Shown: piece by piece, positions 55,417-64,000 of the stretch | Numbering within the stretch: the first letter of the stretch is position 1 | How the letters are laid out: each line of letters opens with the position of its first letter | From: Advenella alkanexedens | GTDB taxonomy: Bacteria > Pseudomonadota > Gammaproteobacteria > Burkholderiales > Burkholderiaceae_B | Assembly (NCBI RefSeq): GCF_019132845.1 | Contig: NZ_JAHSPR010000004.1 | Location: 1-64,000, forward strand | DNA length: 64,000 nt | Direction: 5' to 3' | Translations under genes and position numbers: made by a program | The notes under the pieces: generated by a model | Database searches by the model: none | The model's input: the letters and a program-made list of their open reading frames with translations, nothing else | Told to the model about the DNA's origin: nothing

Positions 55417-58137
55417 TTAATGGGCCTGCTCCCAATTGGGACCCATCCCCACTTCAGCCACCAACGGCACCTTCAGCTCCGCCACGCCACACATAAGTTC
55501 AGGCAACCTGGACTTGACCAAATCCACTTCATCTTGCGGCACTTCCAGCACCAATTCATCATGCACCTGCATGATGATCATGGTTTTCAGGTTTTCCTTT
55601 TCTATCCATTCCTGCACGGCCACCATGGCCATTTTAATCAGGTCAGCCGCCGTGCCCTGCATGGGCGCGTTAATGGCCGCCCTTTCTGCCGCTGCTTTAC
55701 GTGGCCCTTTGGCCCCCTTGATTTCAGGCAACCACAGACGCCGCCCGAAAACGGTTTCCACATACCCCTGCTCATTGGCCTTGGCCCGGGTAAGGTCCAT
55801 GTAAGTAGCCACACCGGGATAGCGTTCAAAATAACGGTCAATGTAAGATTGCGCCGCATCACGAGTAATACCCAGGTTGCTGGCCAATCCAAATGCCCCC
55901 ATACCGTAAATCAGACCAAAGTTAATGGCCTTGGCAGCACGACGCTGCTCAGCGGTTACTTCGTCCAGTGGCGTACCAAACACTTCGGATGCAGTTGCCC
56001 GGTGAATATCCTTGCCTTGGGCGAACGCCAATTGCAGGTTGGCATCATCCGACACATGCGCCATCACTCGCAACTCAATTTGTGAGTAGTCAGCCGACAT
56101 AATGACGCCCCCTTTTTCGGGCACAAAAGCGGTTCTGACCCGGCGCCCTTCCTCGGTACGCACCGGAATATTCTGCAAGTTGGGATCGGAAGAAGCCAGA
56201 CGACCTGTAATGACCGCGGCCTGCGCATAATTGGTATGCACCCGGCCGGTTTTGGGGTTGATCATTTTGGGTAATTTGTCGGTATAGGTGGATTTAAGCT
56301 TGGCCAGCCCACGGTACTCCAGCAAAGTGGCCGGCAACGGGTAATCCTGGGCCAGCTTGGTTAACACTTCTTCGTCGGTTGAGGGTGCCCCCTTGGGCGT
56401 TTTGCGGATAACCGGCAATTGCATGCGTTCAAATAAAATTTCGGCCAGCTGCTTGGGCGAGTTCAGATTAAACGGCTGACCCGCCAATTCGTATGCTTTA
56501 TTTTCCAACTCCAACAGCTTCAAACCAATTTCATGGCTTTGCTGCTGCAAGGCTTTTTCATCAATCTTGACACCATTACGCTCGATTTTGGCCAACACTT
56601 CAGAAACCCACATCTCAAGCCGGTAAATCCGGTCAAGTCCTTCTTCAGCCACCACCAAAGGACGCATCAGACCAGCCAACTGCAAGGTGAAATCGGTATC
56701 TTCGCAGGCGTAAAAAGAGGCTTTTTCAATTTCAACCTCATCAAAACCGATCTGACGGGCACCCTTGCCACATAAATCCGTGTAATCCACCCCTTTGCGC
56801 CCCAGATAACGCTGCGCCAGGTCTTGCATGCCAACACTGCGATGGGATTCGAGCACATATGCCATCAACATGGTGTCGTCCTGTATCCCTTTTAACGCAA
56901 TACCTTCATTGGCAAATACATGCGTGTCATATTTGGCGTTTTGCAGCACCTTGGCCGCATTGTCGTCTTCCAGCCATGGCCGCAGTTTTTCAAGCACCAT
57001 GGCTTTATCCAGTTGCTGGGCCAACATATTCCCTTTATGGGCCAGCGGAATATACCACCCCTGCCCTGGATGAATGGACATGGAAGTCCCCACCAGCGAT
57101 GCCACCATCGGGTCCAGCGAAGTGGTTTCGGTATCCAGTGCCACCAACGAAGCGGCCTGGATCTGTGCCAGACAATCTTCCAGCAATTCGGGCGTATCCA
57201 CCGTCACGTAATCGACGGTTTCCGGTGCCTCGGGAATATCATGGGCAACCCTGGCATCCTGTTGCGGCACGGCCTGGTCATCACCGGTCAACTCACGTAA
57301 CCAGGTACGGAATCCAAAATGATCGTAAATTTCCCTGAGTGTTTCCGAATCCTGTGGCTTGCGCGCCAAATCAGACATATCGGTAAAAAAATCATCAATT
57401 TCACAATCACGCTTGATGGTGATCAGCCGACGGGTAAGTGCAAAATTGGGAATGGCTTCACGCAGGTTATTGCCAACAACCCCTTTTATCTTATCGGCAT
57501 TTTCAACCAGCTTATCAAGAGAGCCGTATTCACTGAGCCACTTGACCGCCGTTTTCGGTCCCACTTTTGGCACCCCGGGTACATTATCCACCGAATCACC
57601 AATCAGCATCAAATAATCGATAATTTGCTCGGGTAACACGCCAAATTTGCTTTTCACCCCTTCCACATCCAGCGTTTCATTGGTCATTGTATTAACAATA
57701 CTGACATGCCCATTAACCAGCTGGGCGATATCCTTATCCCCTGTTGAAATAATGGTCTTGACATCATTTTGTGTCGCAATTTCTGCTAAAGTGGCAATAA
57801 TGTCATCCGCCTCGACCCCGGGCTTTGCAATGACAGGCCACCCCATGGCGCTGATGGCCTTGTGAATGGGCGCTATTTGCAAAGCAAGGTCATCAGGCAT
57901 GGGAGGACGATGCCCTTTGTACTCAGGATACAAATCATCACGAAATGTTTTGCCTTTTGCATCAAAAATGCAGGCAACATAATCAGCCTGGTAATCCTGG
58001 TTGATTTTGCGCATCATATTGATGACACCATAAATGGCACCGGTTGGCTCACCCAATGCATTTCTTAAATCAGGCATTGCATGGAAAGCCCGGTACAAAT
58101 AGCTAGATCCATCAACAAGTAATAAGGTTTTTTTCAT
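55417..58137 (-). CDS. polA: DNA polymerase I
   Basis: It removes RNA primers and fills gaps in repair. About 906 residues from ATG 58137 (MKKTLLLVDGSS). Domains: 5' nuclease (1-290, with VDGSSYLYRAFHA and SGDKDIAQLV-like TGDKD), 3'-5' proofreading (DTETTSLD, so active), and polymerase (DYSQIELRVMAHVS, INFGLIYGMGAFGLA and VHDELV). Its ATG lies in the CATG that also forms the start codon of the divergent LOG gene, so each promoter must lie inside the other gene or the short overlap. Ribosome binding is weak; an earlier start (MVAAFVTD, 58161) is possible but not better. Confidence 0.96.
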   Translation of the reverse strand: MKKTLLLVDGSSYLYRAFHAMPDLRNALGEPTGAIYGVINMMRKINQDYQADYVACIFDAKGKTFRDDLYPEYKGHRPPMPDDLALQIAPIHKAISAMGWPVIAKPGVEADDIIATLAEIATQNDVKTIISTGDKDIAQLVNGHVSIVNTMTNETLDVEGVKSKFGVLPEQIIDYLMLIGDSVDNVPGVPKVGPKTAVKWLSEYGSLDKLVENADKIKGVVGNNLREAIPNFALTRRLITIKRDCEIDDFFTDMSDLARKPQDSETLREIYDHFGFRTWLRELTGDDQAVPQQDARVAHDIPEAPETVDYVTVDTPELLEDCLAQIQAASLVALDTETTSLDPMVASLVGTSMSIHPGQGWYIPLAHKGNMLAQQLDKAMVLEKLRPWLEDDNAAKVLQNAKYDTHVFANEGIALKGIQDDTMLMAYVLESHRSVGMQDLAQRYLGRKGVDYTDLCGKGARQIGFDEVEIEKASFYACEDTDFTLQLAGLMRPLVVAEEGLDRIYRLEMWVSEVLAKIERNGVKIDEKALQQQSHEIGLKLLELENKAYELAGQPFNLNSPKQLAEILFERMQLPVIRKTPKGAPSTDEEVLTKLAQDYPLPATLLEYRGLAKLKSTYTDKLPKMINPKTGRVHTNYAQAAVITGRLASSDPNLQNIPVRTEEGRRVRTAFVPEKGGVIMSADYSQIELRVMAHVSDDANLQLAFAQGKDIHRATASEVFGTPLDEVTAEQRRAAKAINFGLIYGMGAFGLASNLGITRDAAQSYIDRYFERYPGVATYMDLTRAKANEQGYVETVFGRRLWLPEIKGAKGPRKAAAERAAINAPMQGTAADLIKMAMVAVQEWIEKENLKTMIIMQVHDELVLEVPQDEVDLVKSRLPELMCGVAELKVPLVAEVGMGPNWEQAH

Positions 58138-58804
58138 GTCAGTAACAAAAGCAGCGACCATCCAGGGACAAATCAGGGAAATTTCCGCTGAATTGCAAGA
58201 TGCCGCCGATCATTTAAAAGATATTTCAGCAGCTGTAAGTATATTCGGAAGTGCCCGCACAAAAACAGATTCTCCTTACTATCGTAAAACGATTGAGATC
58301 AGCCAAAAACTGGCACAGACCGGATTCCATATTATTTCAGGCGGAGGTCCCGGCATTATGGAGGCCGCCAACAAGGGCTGTTTTGAAGCGGGTGGCACCA
58401 GCATTGGGCTCAACATCAAGCTCCCGCACGAACAGAAAGACAATCCGTTTCAGTCACAAAGCATTTATTTCAAATATTTCGTTTCAAGAAAAACCACATT
58501 TTTCATGAACAGCTCTGGCTATATCATTTTACCGGGCGGGTTTGGCACCCTTGATGAGCTCTTCGAAGCGCTTACCCTGATCCAGACCGGAAAAGCCCAT
58601 AAAGCCCCCATTATTTTGGTGGGCACCGAATTCTGGGATGGTCTGCTGCAATGGATAAAAAAACAAATGCTGGGCAACCACTATATTTCACCCAGCGATA
58701 TGGATCTGTTCGTGGTTGAAGACGACCCGGACCGCATCGTCGCCCTCCTCCAGGCCCATCACCAACAACATCTGGAAGAAAAATTCCAGCTTGGGCTGTG
58801 CTAA
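58136..58804 (+). CDS. LOG-family protein (TIGR00730 type)
   Basis: The 222-residue protein shows both motifs of cytokinin-activating LOG phosphoribohydrolases: GGGPGIMEAANKG (about 75) and PGGFGTLDELFE (about 140). LOG enzymes cleave nucleoside 5'-monophosphates to the free base; in bacteria the natural substrate is often unclear. The first 35 residues are a leader not present in short LOGs. AAGG precedes ATG 58136 by about nine bases. It is divergent from polA with overlapping start codons. Confidence 0.88.
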   Translation: MSVTKAATIQGQIREISAELQDAADHLKDISAAVSIFGSARTKTDSPYYRKTIEISQKLAQTGFHIISGGGPGIMEAANKGCFEAGGTSIGLNIKLPHEQKDNPFQSQSIYFKYFVSRKTTFFMNSSGYIILPGGFGTLDELFEALTLIQTGKAHKAPIILVGTEFWDGLLQWIKKQMLGNHYISPSDMDLFVVEDDPDRIVALLQAHHQQHLEEKFQLGLC

Positions 58805-58833
58805 TTCCACTTCAGGATAGCATCTGAATTCAT

Positions 58834-58856
58834 AAACGCCCGAACGGGCGTTTTTT
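58834..58856. terminator. Terminator between the LOG gene and the lipoprotein gene
   Basis: Stem ACGCCC/GGGCGT with a 4-base loop followed by six T; A bases on the left allow use in both directions. The minus-strand stop codon of the lipoprotein gene starts inside the T run. Confidence 0.8.
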
Positions 58857-59133
58857 AATTTGCGGTACCGGCCTGATCCCCGGTGTCCGTTTGCGGGGGA
58901 CGGCACACGACATAAGCGACCGGCACGTCTTCCTCTCTTATTTCGCTCTCCATCACCCTCCCCGACAATGTATTGACACAGCGGTCTGTCATTTTCTGCA
59001 GGCACACACTTTCATTCTGATAACAGGGAAGAATAAGATGGGCATCGGTCTTCTCATATAAAATTTCACCGCTGCCACATCCCGTCAACAAAACAGCCAC
59101 CATCCCGGCCACCTGCGCTTTGCTCAATTGCAC
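58855..59133 (-). CDS. Small putative lipoprotein
   Basis: From a GTG start at 59133 with a perfect AGGAGA seven bases upstream, the 92-residue product begins VQLSKAQVAGMVAVLLTGCGSG, a short lipoprotein signal with lipobox LTGC. The mature part has four further Cys (CYQNESVC, DRC, VVC), perhaps forming two disulfides, and no known domain. An ATG 18 codons upstream would put a second hydrophobic stretch before the signal and lacks a ribosome binding site. Function unknown. Convergent with the LOG gene. Confidence 0.7.
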   Translation of the reverse strand: MQLSKAQVAGMVAVLLTGCGSGEILYEKTDAHLILPCYQNESVCLQKMTDRCVNTLSGRVMESEIREEDVPVAYVVCRPPQTDTGDQAGTAN

Positions 59134-59323
59134 GTCTGCTCTCCTGTTTATTTTCCTGAACAGAAAAATCATTTTCAAATAATTCACTAATGCTCATCAT
59201 TTCAATTTATTTATTGAAATAAATCAAACAAACAGACATTATCGGGCTCACATCACTGCTTGCAGGCTAATATTAACAAAAATTAACCATGCATAACATA
59301 TATTGTCAAAAAGAGAAACAAGA

Positions 59324-60049
59324 ATGACAACCGATAAAAACCTTGATGCCGTCTTTGATCCATTTGACCAAATAGAACAGCAGGCGTTTTTAGAACAATC
59401 ATTGCAAAAGGCCGATTTTGAATATTATATTTATATCCAGAACACGCCTTTTCCCTTCAATAATACCGAATCACAATTCCTGTGCGCCAGCAATCTGCCC
59501 CATTCAAGCCTGAAAAACCTGCAGGATGGCATTGTGCTCAATAAAAACCCACTGGCCTGCCTCAACAACGACTCAACAGCCCATTACCAAACATTCTCCT
59601 GGAACAGACATGCGCTTTCCAATCCTCCCGAGCTGACCAGACTGCTTAAAGACTTCCCACAATTACACGGCCTGCATTTTCCGTGCCAGAATATTTCCGG
59701 CCATAAAAAAAACTCCCTAACCCTGCTCAGGGCCTGCCATCCTGTTTCGACGCAGGAAATCAGGCAAAACCTGTTCCCCCTAAGGCATCTGGTTTTTTCC
59801 GCCCGCTATTTGATCAGACAAAATCTCATCAGTCATTATTTGAACACCATGCATCCAACCCTCCCACCACGGCAAATGGAAATAAGCCGGTGTATCGTGG
59901 CAGACATGAGCAATAACGATATTGCCAGGCTGCTTCGAATCAAGAACGAAACCGTGACCTATCACGTAAGACAGATTCTCAGAAACACAAACTCCAGTCG
60001 CCGAACGACAGGAGCGTTCAAGGCACTATTGCCGGAATTGATCACCTAA
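59324..60049 (+). CDS. LuxR-family transcriptional regulator (quorum-sensing-like, solo)
   Basis: The 241-residue protein has an N-terminal domain (about 15-165) resembling autoinducer-binding LuxR domains and a C-terminal LuxR HTH (about 180-237: SNNDIARLLRIKNETVTYHVRQIL). Some ligand-pocket residues are kept (W93, P76, G116 in TraR-type alignment), but the positions usually Trp, Tyr and Asp read Ser/Leu/Asn (SSLKNL, NKNP), so it may bind a different molecule or none. No luxI synthase is present. ATG 59324 follows AAGAGAAAC; a TTG seven codons earlier is less likely. The gap before it (59134-59323) is AT-rich. Confidence 0.75.
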   Translation: MTTDKNLDAVFDPFDQIEQQAFLEQSLQKADFEYYIYIQNTPFPFNNTESQFLCASNLPHSSLKNLQDGIVLNKNPLACLNNDSTAHYQTFSWNRHALSNPPELTRLLKDFPQLHGLHFPCQNISGHKKNSLTLLRACHPVSTQEIRQNLFPLRHLVFSARYLIRQNLISHYLNTMHPTLPPRQMEISRCIVADMSNNDIARLLRIKNETVTYHVRQILRNTNSSRRTTGAFKALLPELIT

Positions 60050-60207
60050 ATACCCTGCGCCACTGAAGGCACTGCCCGCAACCCTGTCCTGGCCCCTTTA
60101 TTTCTATTCAATCCCAAGTGGCAAAACAACCTACTTAAATCAGTAAAGACTTATAATAATACGTTTTACGGGATTTATCCCTGGCCCATTTTTTACCGCA
60201 GAAAGTC

Positions 60208-62865
60208 ATGTTGGAACAATATAACCCACTAAAAGTAGAACAAAACGCTCAACGCAACTGGCAAGATGCCAATGCCTATCTGGTCAGCGAGCATGCCAAA
60301 GACAGCAACGGCAACGACAAACCCAAGTTTTATGCCTGCTCCATGCTGCCCTACCCTAGCGGCAAGCTGCATATGGGCCATGTCCGTAACTACACCATCA
60401 ACGATATGATGGCGCGCCAGCTGCGCATGCGTGGATTCAACGTACTCATGCCCATGGGCTGGGACGCTTTCGGCATGCCGGCCGAAAATGCTGCCATCAA
60501 ATCAAAGGTCCCTCCCGCAAAATGGACTTACGACAACATTGCCTACATGAAAAAACAAATGCAGGCAATGGGACTGGCCATCGACTGGTCACGCGAAATG
60601 TGTGCCTGCGACCCCGATTACTACAAATGGAACCAATGGTTCTTCCTGAAAATGCTTGAAAAAGGCATTGCCTACCGTAAAACCCAAACCGTTAACTGGG
60701 ATCCGGTCGACAATACCGTGCTGGCCAATGAACAGGTCATTGATGGACGCGGCTGGCGCTCGGGTGCACTGGTTGAAAAACGTGAAATTCCCGGCTACTA
60801 CCTGCGCATTACCGACTACGCCGAAGAACTGCTGCATGAAGTCAAGCACAATCTGCCCGGCTGGCCCGAGCGCGTACGCCTGATGCAGGAAAACTGGATC
60901 GGCAAAAGCGAAGGGGTCCGTTTTGCCTTTACCCATGACATCAAAAACAATGAAGGCCAGCTTATTCAGGATGGACGCATGTATGTGTTCACCACCCGCC
61001 CCGACACCATCATGGGCGTTACCTTCTGTGCGGTTGCCCCCGAGCACCCGCTGGCTACCCATGCCGCGCAAAACAACCCCGACCTGGCGGCCTTCATCGA
61101 AACCTGCAAGCTGGGTGGCACAACCGAGGTCGAAATGGCCACCCGTGAAAAAGAAGGGTTGCCCACCGGCCTGTACGTGACCCACCCCATTACCAATGAA
61201 CAGATTGAAATCTGGGTTGGTAATTATGTCCTCATGAGCTACGGTGATGGCGCCGTCATGGGCGTACCTGCCCACGATGAGCGGGATTTCGCTTTTGCAC
61301 TGAAATACCGGTTGCCGATCAAACAAGTCATCTCGGTTCAGGACAAACCCTACTCAACCGAACAATGGCAGGAATGGTATGCCGACAAACAAAACGGCAT
61401 TGTCATCAACTCAGGCCAGTTCAACGGCCTTAACCACCAACAGGCTGTCGATGCCGTTGCCGAAGTACTTTCCGGCAAGGGTCTGGGCGAAAAGCAAACC
61501 ACCTGGCGCCTGCGTGACTGGGGCATTTCCCGTCAACGTTACTGGGGTACCCCCATTCCCATCATCCATTGCGCAGACTGCGGTCCGGTTCCCGTACCCG
61601 AAAAAGACCTGCCAGTCAGACTGCCCGAAGAGCTGATTCCCGATGGCAGTGGCAATCCGCTTAACAAGCACGAAGCATTCCTGTCTTGCGCCTGCCCCAA
61701 ATGTGGCAAGCCTGCCCGTCGCGAAACCGACACCATGGATACTTTCATCGACTCCTCCTGGTACTTCATGCGGTACACTTCGCCCGGCAACAACAATGCC
61801 ATGGTTGATGCCCGCAACGACTACTGGATGCCGATGGACCAATACATTGGCGGCATTGAACACGCCGTGCTGCATTTGCTGTATGCCCGCTTCTGGACCA
61901 AAGTCATGCGCGACATGGGCCTGGTCAAATTTGACGAGCCTTTCAAGAAACTGCTTTGCCAGGGTATGGTGCTTAACCACATCTACTCTCGCAAAAACGA
62001 AAAAGGTGGTATTGAATATTTCTGGCCAGAAGAAGTTGAAAATATTTACAACGAAAAAGGCAGCATTATCGGTGCCCGCCTGATCAAGGACAACTCACCG
62101 GTCGACTACGGCGGCATTGGCACTATGTCCAAGTCCAAAAACAACGGGGTAGACCCGCAAGCCCTTATCGACACCTTGGGTGCCGATACCGCCCGTCTGT
62201 TTGTCATGTTTACCAGCCCCCCAGAACAAACACTGGAATGGTCCGACTCCGGTGTGGAAGGCTCTCACCGTTTCCTCAAGCGTTTGTGGGCCATGGCTTA
62301 TAACCACAAAGAAATTATTAGCCGTGCACCTGCCACTGCCCCCGACTGGAGCAACGCACCCAAGGCCGTGAAAGAACTGCGCCGGATCGCTTACTCCCTG
62401 CTCAAGCAGGCCAATTACGACTACGAGCGCATTCAATACAACACCGTGGTTTCTGCCAACATGAAACTGCTCAATGCGATTGAAGACGCCAAACTCGAAG
62501 CCGGTCCCGAAGCCGATGCCGCCATCAAGGAAGTAATCTGCATTCTGCTGCGCATGCTTTACCCTGTGGTTCCGCATATTACCTGGCATCTGTGGAATGA
62601 GCTTGGCTATGCCCAGCAGCACGGTGACCTGCTTGATGCACCATGGCCGGAACTTGACGAACAGGCGCTGATTGCCGATGAAATTGAAATGATGCTGCAA
62701 ATCAATGGAAAACTGCGCGGCTCGGTTAACGTACCTAACGGAGCCCCCAAGGAAGACATTGAAAAACTGGCAATGGCACATCATTCAGTAGAGAAATTCC
62801 TTGAAGGCCGTGCGCCCAAAAGGATCATCATTGTTCCCGGCAAGCTGATCAACATTGTAGGATAA
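60208..62865 (+). CDS. leuS: Leucyl-tRNA synthetase
   Basis: It charges tRNA-Leu. 885 residues, class I: HIGH-type motif [15 protein letters not shown] (about 51), editing domain (about 225-420 with TTRPDTIMG), the zinc-type segment CADCGP ... CPKCG, and KMSKS-type TMSKSKNNG (about 640). The C-terminal anticodon and ULS domains are complete. A TATAAT lies at 60152-60157, without a clear -35. leuS is followed seven bases later by lptE, the usual order. Confidence 0.97.
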   Translation: MLEQYNPLKVEQNAQRNWQDANAYLVSEHAKDSNGNDKPKFYACSMLPYPSGKLHMGHVRNYTINDMMARQLRMRGFNVLMPMGWDAFGMPAENAAIKSKVPPAKWTYDNIAYMKKQMQAMGLAIDWSREMCACDPDYYKWNQWFFLKMLEKGIAYRKTQTVNWDPVDNTVLANEQVIDGRGWRSGALVEKREIPGYYLRITDYAEELLHEVKHNLPGWPERVRLMQENWIGKSEGVRFAFTHDIKNNEGQLIQDGRMYVFTTRPDTIMGVTFCAVAPEHPLATHAAQNNPDLAAFIETCKLGGTTEVEMATREKEGLPTGLYVTHPITNEQIEIWVGNYVLMSYGDGAVMGVPAHDERDFAFALKYRLPIKQVISVQDKPYSTEQWQEWYADKQNGIVINSGQFNGLNHQQAVDAVAEVLSGKGLGEKQTTWRLRDWGISRQRYWGTPIPIIHCADCGPVPVPEKDLPVRLPEELIPDGSGNPLNKHEAFLSCACPKCGKPARRETDTMDTFIDSSWYFMRYTSPGNNNAMVDARNDYWMPMDQYIGGIEHAVLHLLYARFWTKVMRDMGLVKFDEPFKKLLCQGMVLNHIYSRKNEKGGIEYFWPEEVENIYNEKGSIIGARLIKDNSPVDYGGIGTMSKSKNNGVDPQALIDTLGADTARLFVMFTSPPEQTLEWSDSGVEGSHRFLKRLWAMAYNHKEIISRAPATAPDWSNAPKAVKELRRIAYSLLKQANYDYERIQYNTVVSANMKLLNAIEDAKLEAGPEADAAIKEVICILLRMLYPVVPHITWHLWNELGYAQQHGDLLDAPWPELDEQALIADEIEMMLQINGKLRGSVNVPNGAPKEDIEKLAMAHHSVEKFLEGRAPKRIIIVPGKLINIVG

Positions 62866-62872
62866 GTAAAAA

Positions 62873-63454
62873 ATGCAGACACAAGCACGCTTCATCTTCC
62901 CACATACCAAACGTGTACAACTGTTACTGGCAGCAGGTGTTCTGCTGTGTCTGCTCATTGCCGGCTGCGGCTTTAAAATGCGCGGTCCCACACCACTGCC
63001 TTTTTCCACCCTGTATACCAATATCCCGCAAAACTCCGCCTTTGGCTCAAGAGTCTGGCGTGCCATTCAGGCCAACTCGCCCGGTACGACCGTCACTGCC
63101 GATGCTGCCCTGGCACAAGCAAAGCTGATTCAGGAGGATTTTAGCCGCTCACAGCGTGAGGTTTCCCTGGACGCCCAGGGTAAGGTCGAGGAATACGAAC
63201 TCAACCTGGTTCTGACCTTCAGCATGACAGACAGTCATGGCAATGAACTGATCCCAACCTCACGGATTGAGGCCACCCGCCAGCTGCCTTACGATGAAGA
63301 TGATGCATCAGCCAAGCAGGAAGAAATGGCACAATTGTATACAGACATGGAAAAAAGCATCGCAGACCGCCTGATCCGTCGCATTACATCCCCGGATGTC
63401 ATCACGACCTATCTGCAACATAACCCGACGCCGGGTTTTGTACCTGCGCAGTAG
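62873..63454 (+). CDS. lptE: LPS-assembly lipoprotein LptE
   Basis: An outer-membrane lipoprotein that plugs LptD and helps insert LPS. The 193 residues have a lipoprotein signal (lipobox LIAGC, Cys about 32) and GFKMRG directly after, as in LptE. The rest is the mixed alpha/beta LptE fold. The N-region before the hydrophobic core is long (MQTQARFIFPHTKRVQ). It lies between leuS and holA in one operon. Confidence 0.92.
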   Translation: MQTQARFIFPHTKRVQLLLAAGVLLCLLIAGCGFKMRGPTPLPFSTLYTNIPQNSAFGSRVWRAIQANSPGTTVTADAALAQAKLIQEDFSRSQREVSLDAQGKVEEYELNLVLTFSMTDSHGNELIPTSRIEATRQLPYDEDDASAKQEEMAQLYTDMEKSIADRLIRRITSPDVITTYLQHNPTPGFVPAQ

Positions 63455-63455
63455 T

Positions 63456-64000
63456 ATGGGGCAAACCTTTAATCATGATTCGTTTGCCAGTCATATTATC
63501 CAGTCTGCTACCGCACTGGATACGCTTTATTGTGTCTGCTCCGATGAACTCTTGCTACGCAATGAAACCGTTGACAGCATACGTCAGGCCTGCCGGGACA
63601 AAGGGTATAACGAACGAACCAGCCTCATTCTTGACGCCAATGGCAACTGGAATGCCATTCAGGAATGCACCCAAAGCATTTCCCTGTTTGGCGATCTGAA
63701 AATCCTGGAAATCACCATTCCCACCGGCAAACCCGGTAAAACCGGTGCCACGGCACTTATCAATCTTGCAGCACAGGTCCAGAAAGGTGAAATTACCGAC
63801 ACCATTATCGTTATCAGCCTGCCCAAACTGGACAAAACCACGGCCAAAACCAAATGGGCCCAACAGTTGCTGGCAGCCGCTACCGTTGTCAATATTGCCA
63901 ACATTGATCGCCAGCAATTGCCCGCCTGGATCAAACAACGCCTGAAAAAACAAAATCAGTCTGTCGATGACGCCACGCTTGCCTGGATGACCGACAAGGT
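63456..64000 (+). CDS. holA: DNA polymerase III subunit delta (partial)
   Basis: Clamp-loader subunit that opens the sliding clamp. The frame starts with ATG two bases after the lptE stop (TAGTATG) and stays open for 181 codons to the window edge. The product begins MGQTFNHDSFASHI and contains ELLLRNETVDSIRQAC, SLFGDLKILEIT and the IVISLPKLDKTTAKTKW stretch, matching the N-terminal RecA-like domains of HolA. The C-terminal part lies beyond position 64000. Confidence 0.9.
   Translation, partial: MGQTFNHDSFASHIIQSATALDTLYCVCSDELLLRNETVDSIRQACRDKGYNERTSLILDANGNWNAIQECTQSISLFGDLKILEITIPTGKPGKTGATALINLAAQVQKGEITDTIIVISLPKLDKTTAKTKWAQQLLAAATVVNIANIDRQQLPAWIKQRLKKQNQSVDDATLAWMTDK

Noticed and set aside
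60589-61326. Long frame antisense to leuS
   Set aside because: A shadow of the biased leuS codons; no ribosome binding site or family match.
1-64000. CRISPR arrays, tRNA genes, insertion sequences, prophage or defence islands
   Set aside because: No regular spaced repeats, cloverleaf sequences, transposase or integrase motifs, or terminal inverted repeats were seen; gene order is that of core chromosome.

Overview
The window is a gene-dense bacterial chromosome segment, almost certainly from a betaproteobacterium of the order Burkholderiales and probably Alcaligenaceae-like. Evidence for this: the gene strings xseB-ispA-dxs-folE2 beside a Rieske oxygenase, alaC-hom-thrC divergent from an Mth938-bcp-phoH string, rpsF-priB-rpsR-rplI-dnaB (PriB is a beta/gammaproteobacterial primosome protein), and leuS-lptE-holA. 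The genes for a Gram-negative envelope (msbA, kdkA, lptE, LPS-type glycosyltransferases) fit. By eye the base composition is more AT-rich than in typical Bordetella or Burkholderia. Genus cannot be fixed from sequence reading alone. No transposase, phage gene, CRISPR array, tRNA or clear pseudogene was seen; this is core chromosome.

Layout. Positions 1-490 hold the leader and two promoters of an rRNA operon that runs leftward off the window. Next come folE and rng (divergent), a hypothetical gene, msbA, and an envelope cluster (GT9 glycosyltransferase, ElyC/YdcF-type protein, GT4 glycosyltransferase) followed by dnaE and hrpA. From 15.8 to 23.4 kb are argA-yggX and, on the minus strand, a putrescine uptake operon potFGHI that continues into yffB, rpiA and phoU. 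From 23.5 to 31.3 kb a long minus-strand run holds alr, an SDR, radA, a TauE-type permease, a YbbP-like permease, a truncated hemoglobin and the Kdo kinase. At 31.4-34.4 kb hpnCDE makes squalene from farnesyl diphosphate, and the convergent nnrS-nsrR pair handles nitric-oxide stress with a recognisable NsrR operator.

From 36 to 46.8 kb are crcB, the alaC-hom-thrC operon, Mth938-like/bcp/phoH, and the ribosomal/primosomal operon with dnaB. From 47 to 55 kb are folE2-dxs-ispA-xseB (isoprenoid precursors and folate), a Rieske oxygenase, a mercaptopyruvate sulfurtransferase, an EamA transporter and htpX. The right end has polA divergent from a LOG-family gene, a small lipoprotein, a LuxR-type regulator, leuS, lptE and the start of holA, which is cut by the window edge.

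Functional links: dxs and ispA supply farnesyl diphosphate, the substrate of hpnCDE. folE and folE2 are two unrelated enzymes for the same first step of folate synthesis. msbA, kdkA, lptE and the glycosyltransferases serve lipopolysaccharide. dnaE, dnaB, priB, polA and holA are replication proteins. I found no clear undescribed multi-gene system. The best leads are the LuxR solo with an altered ligand pocket, the NsrR operator, the tight kdkA-globin-permease string, the insertion in the Rieske loop, and the shared CATG start of polA and its divergent neighbour.
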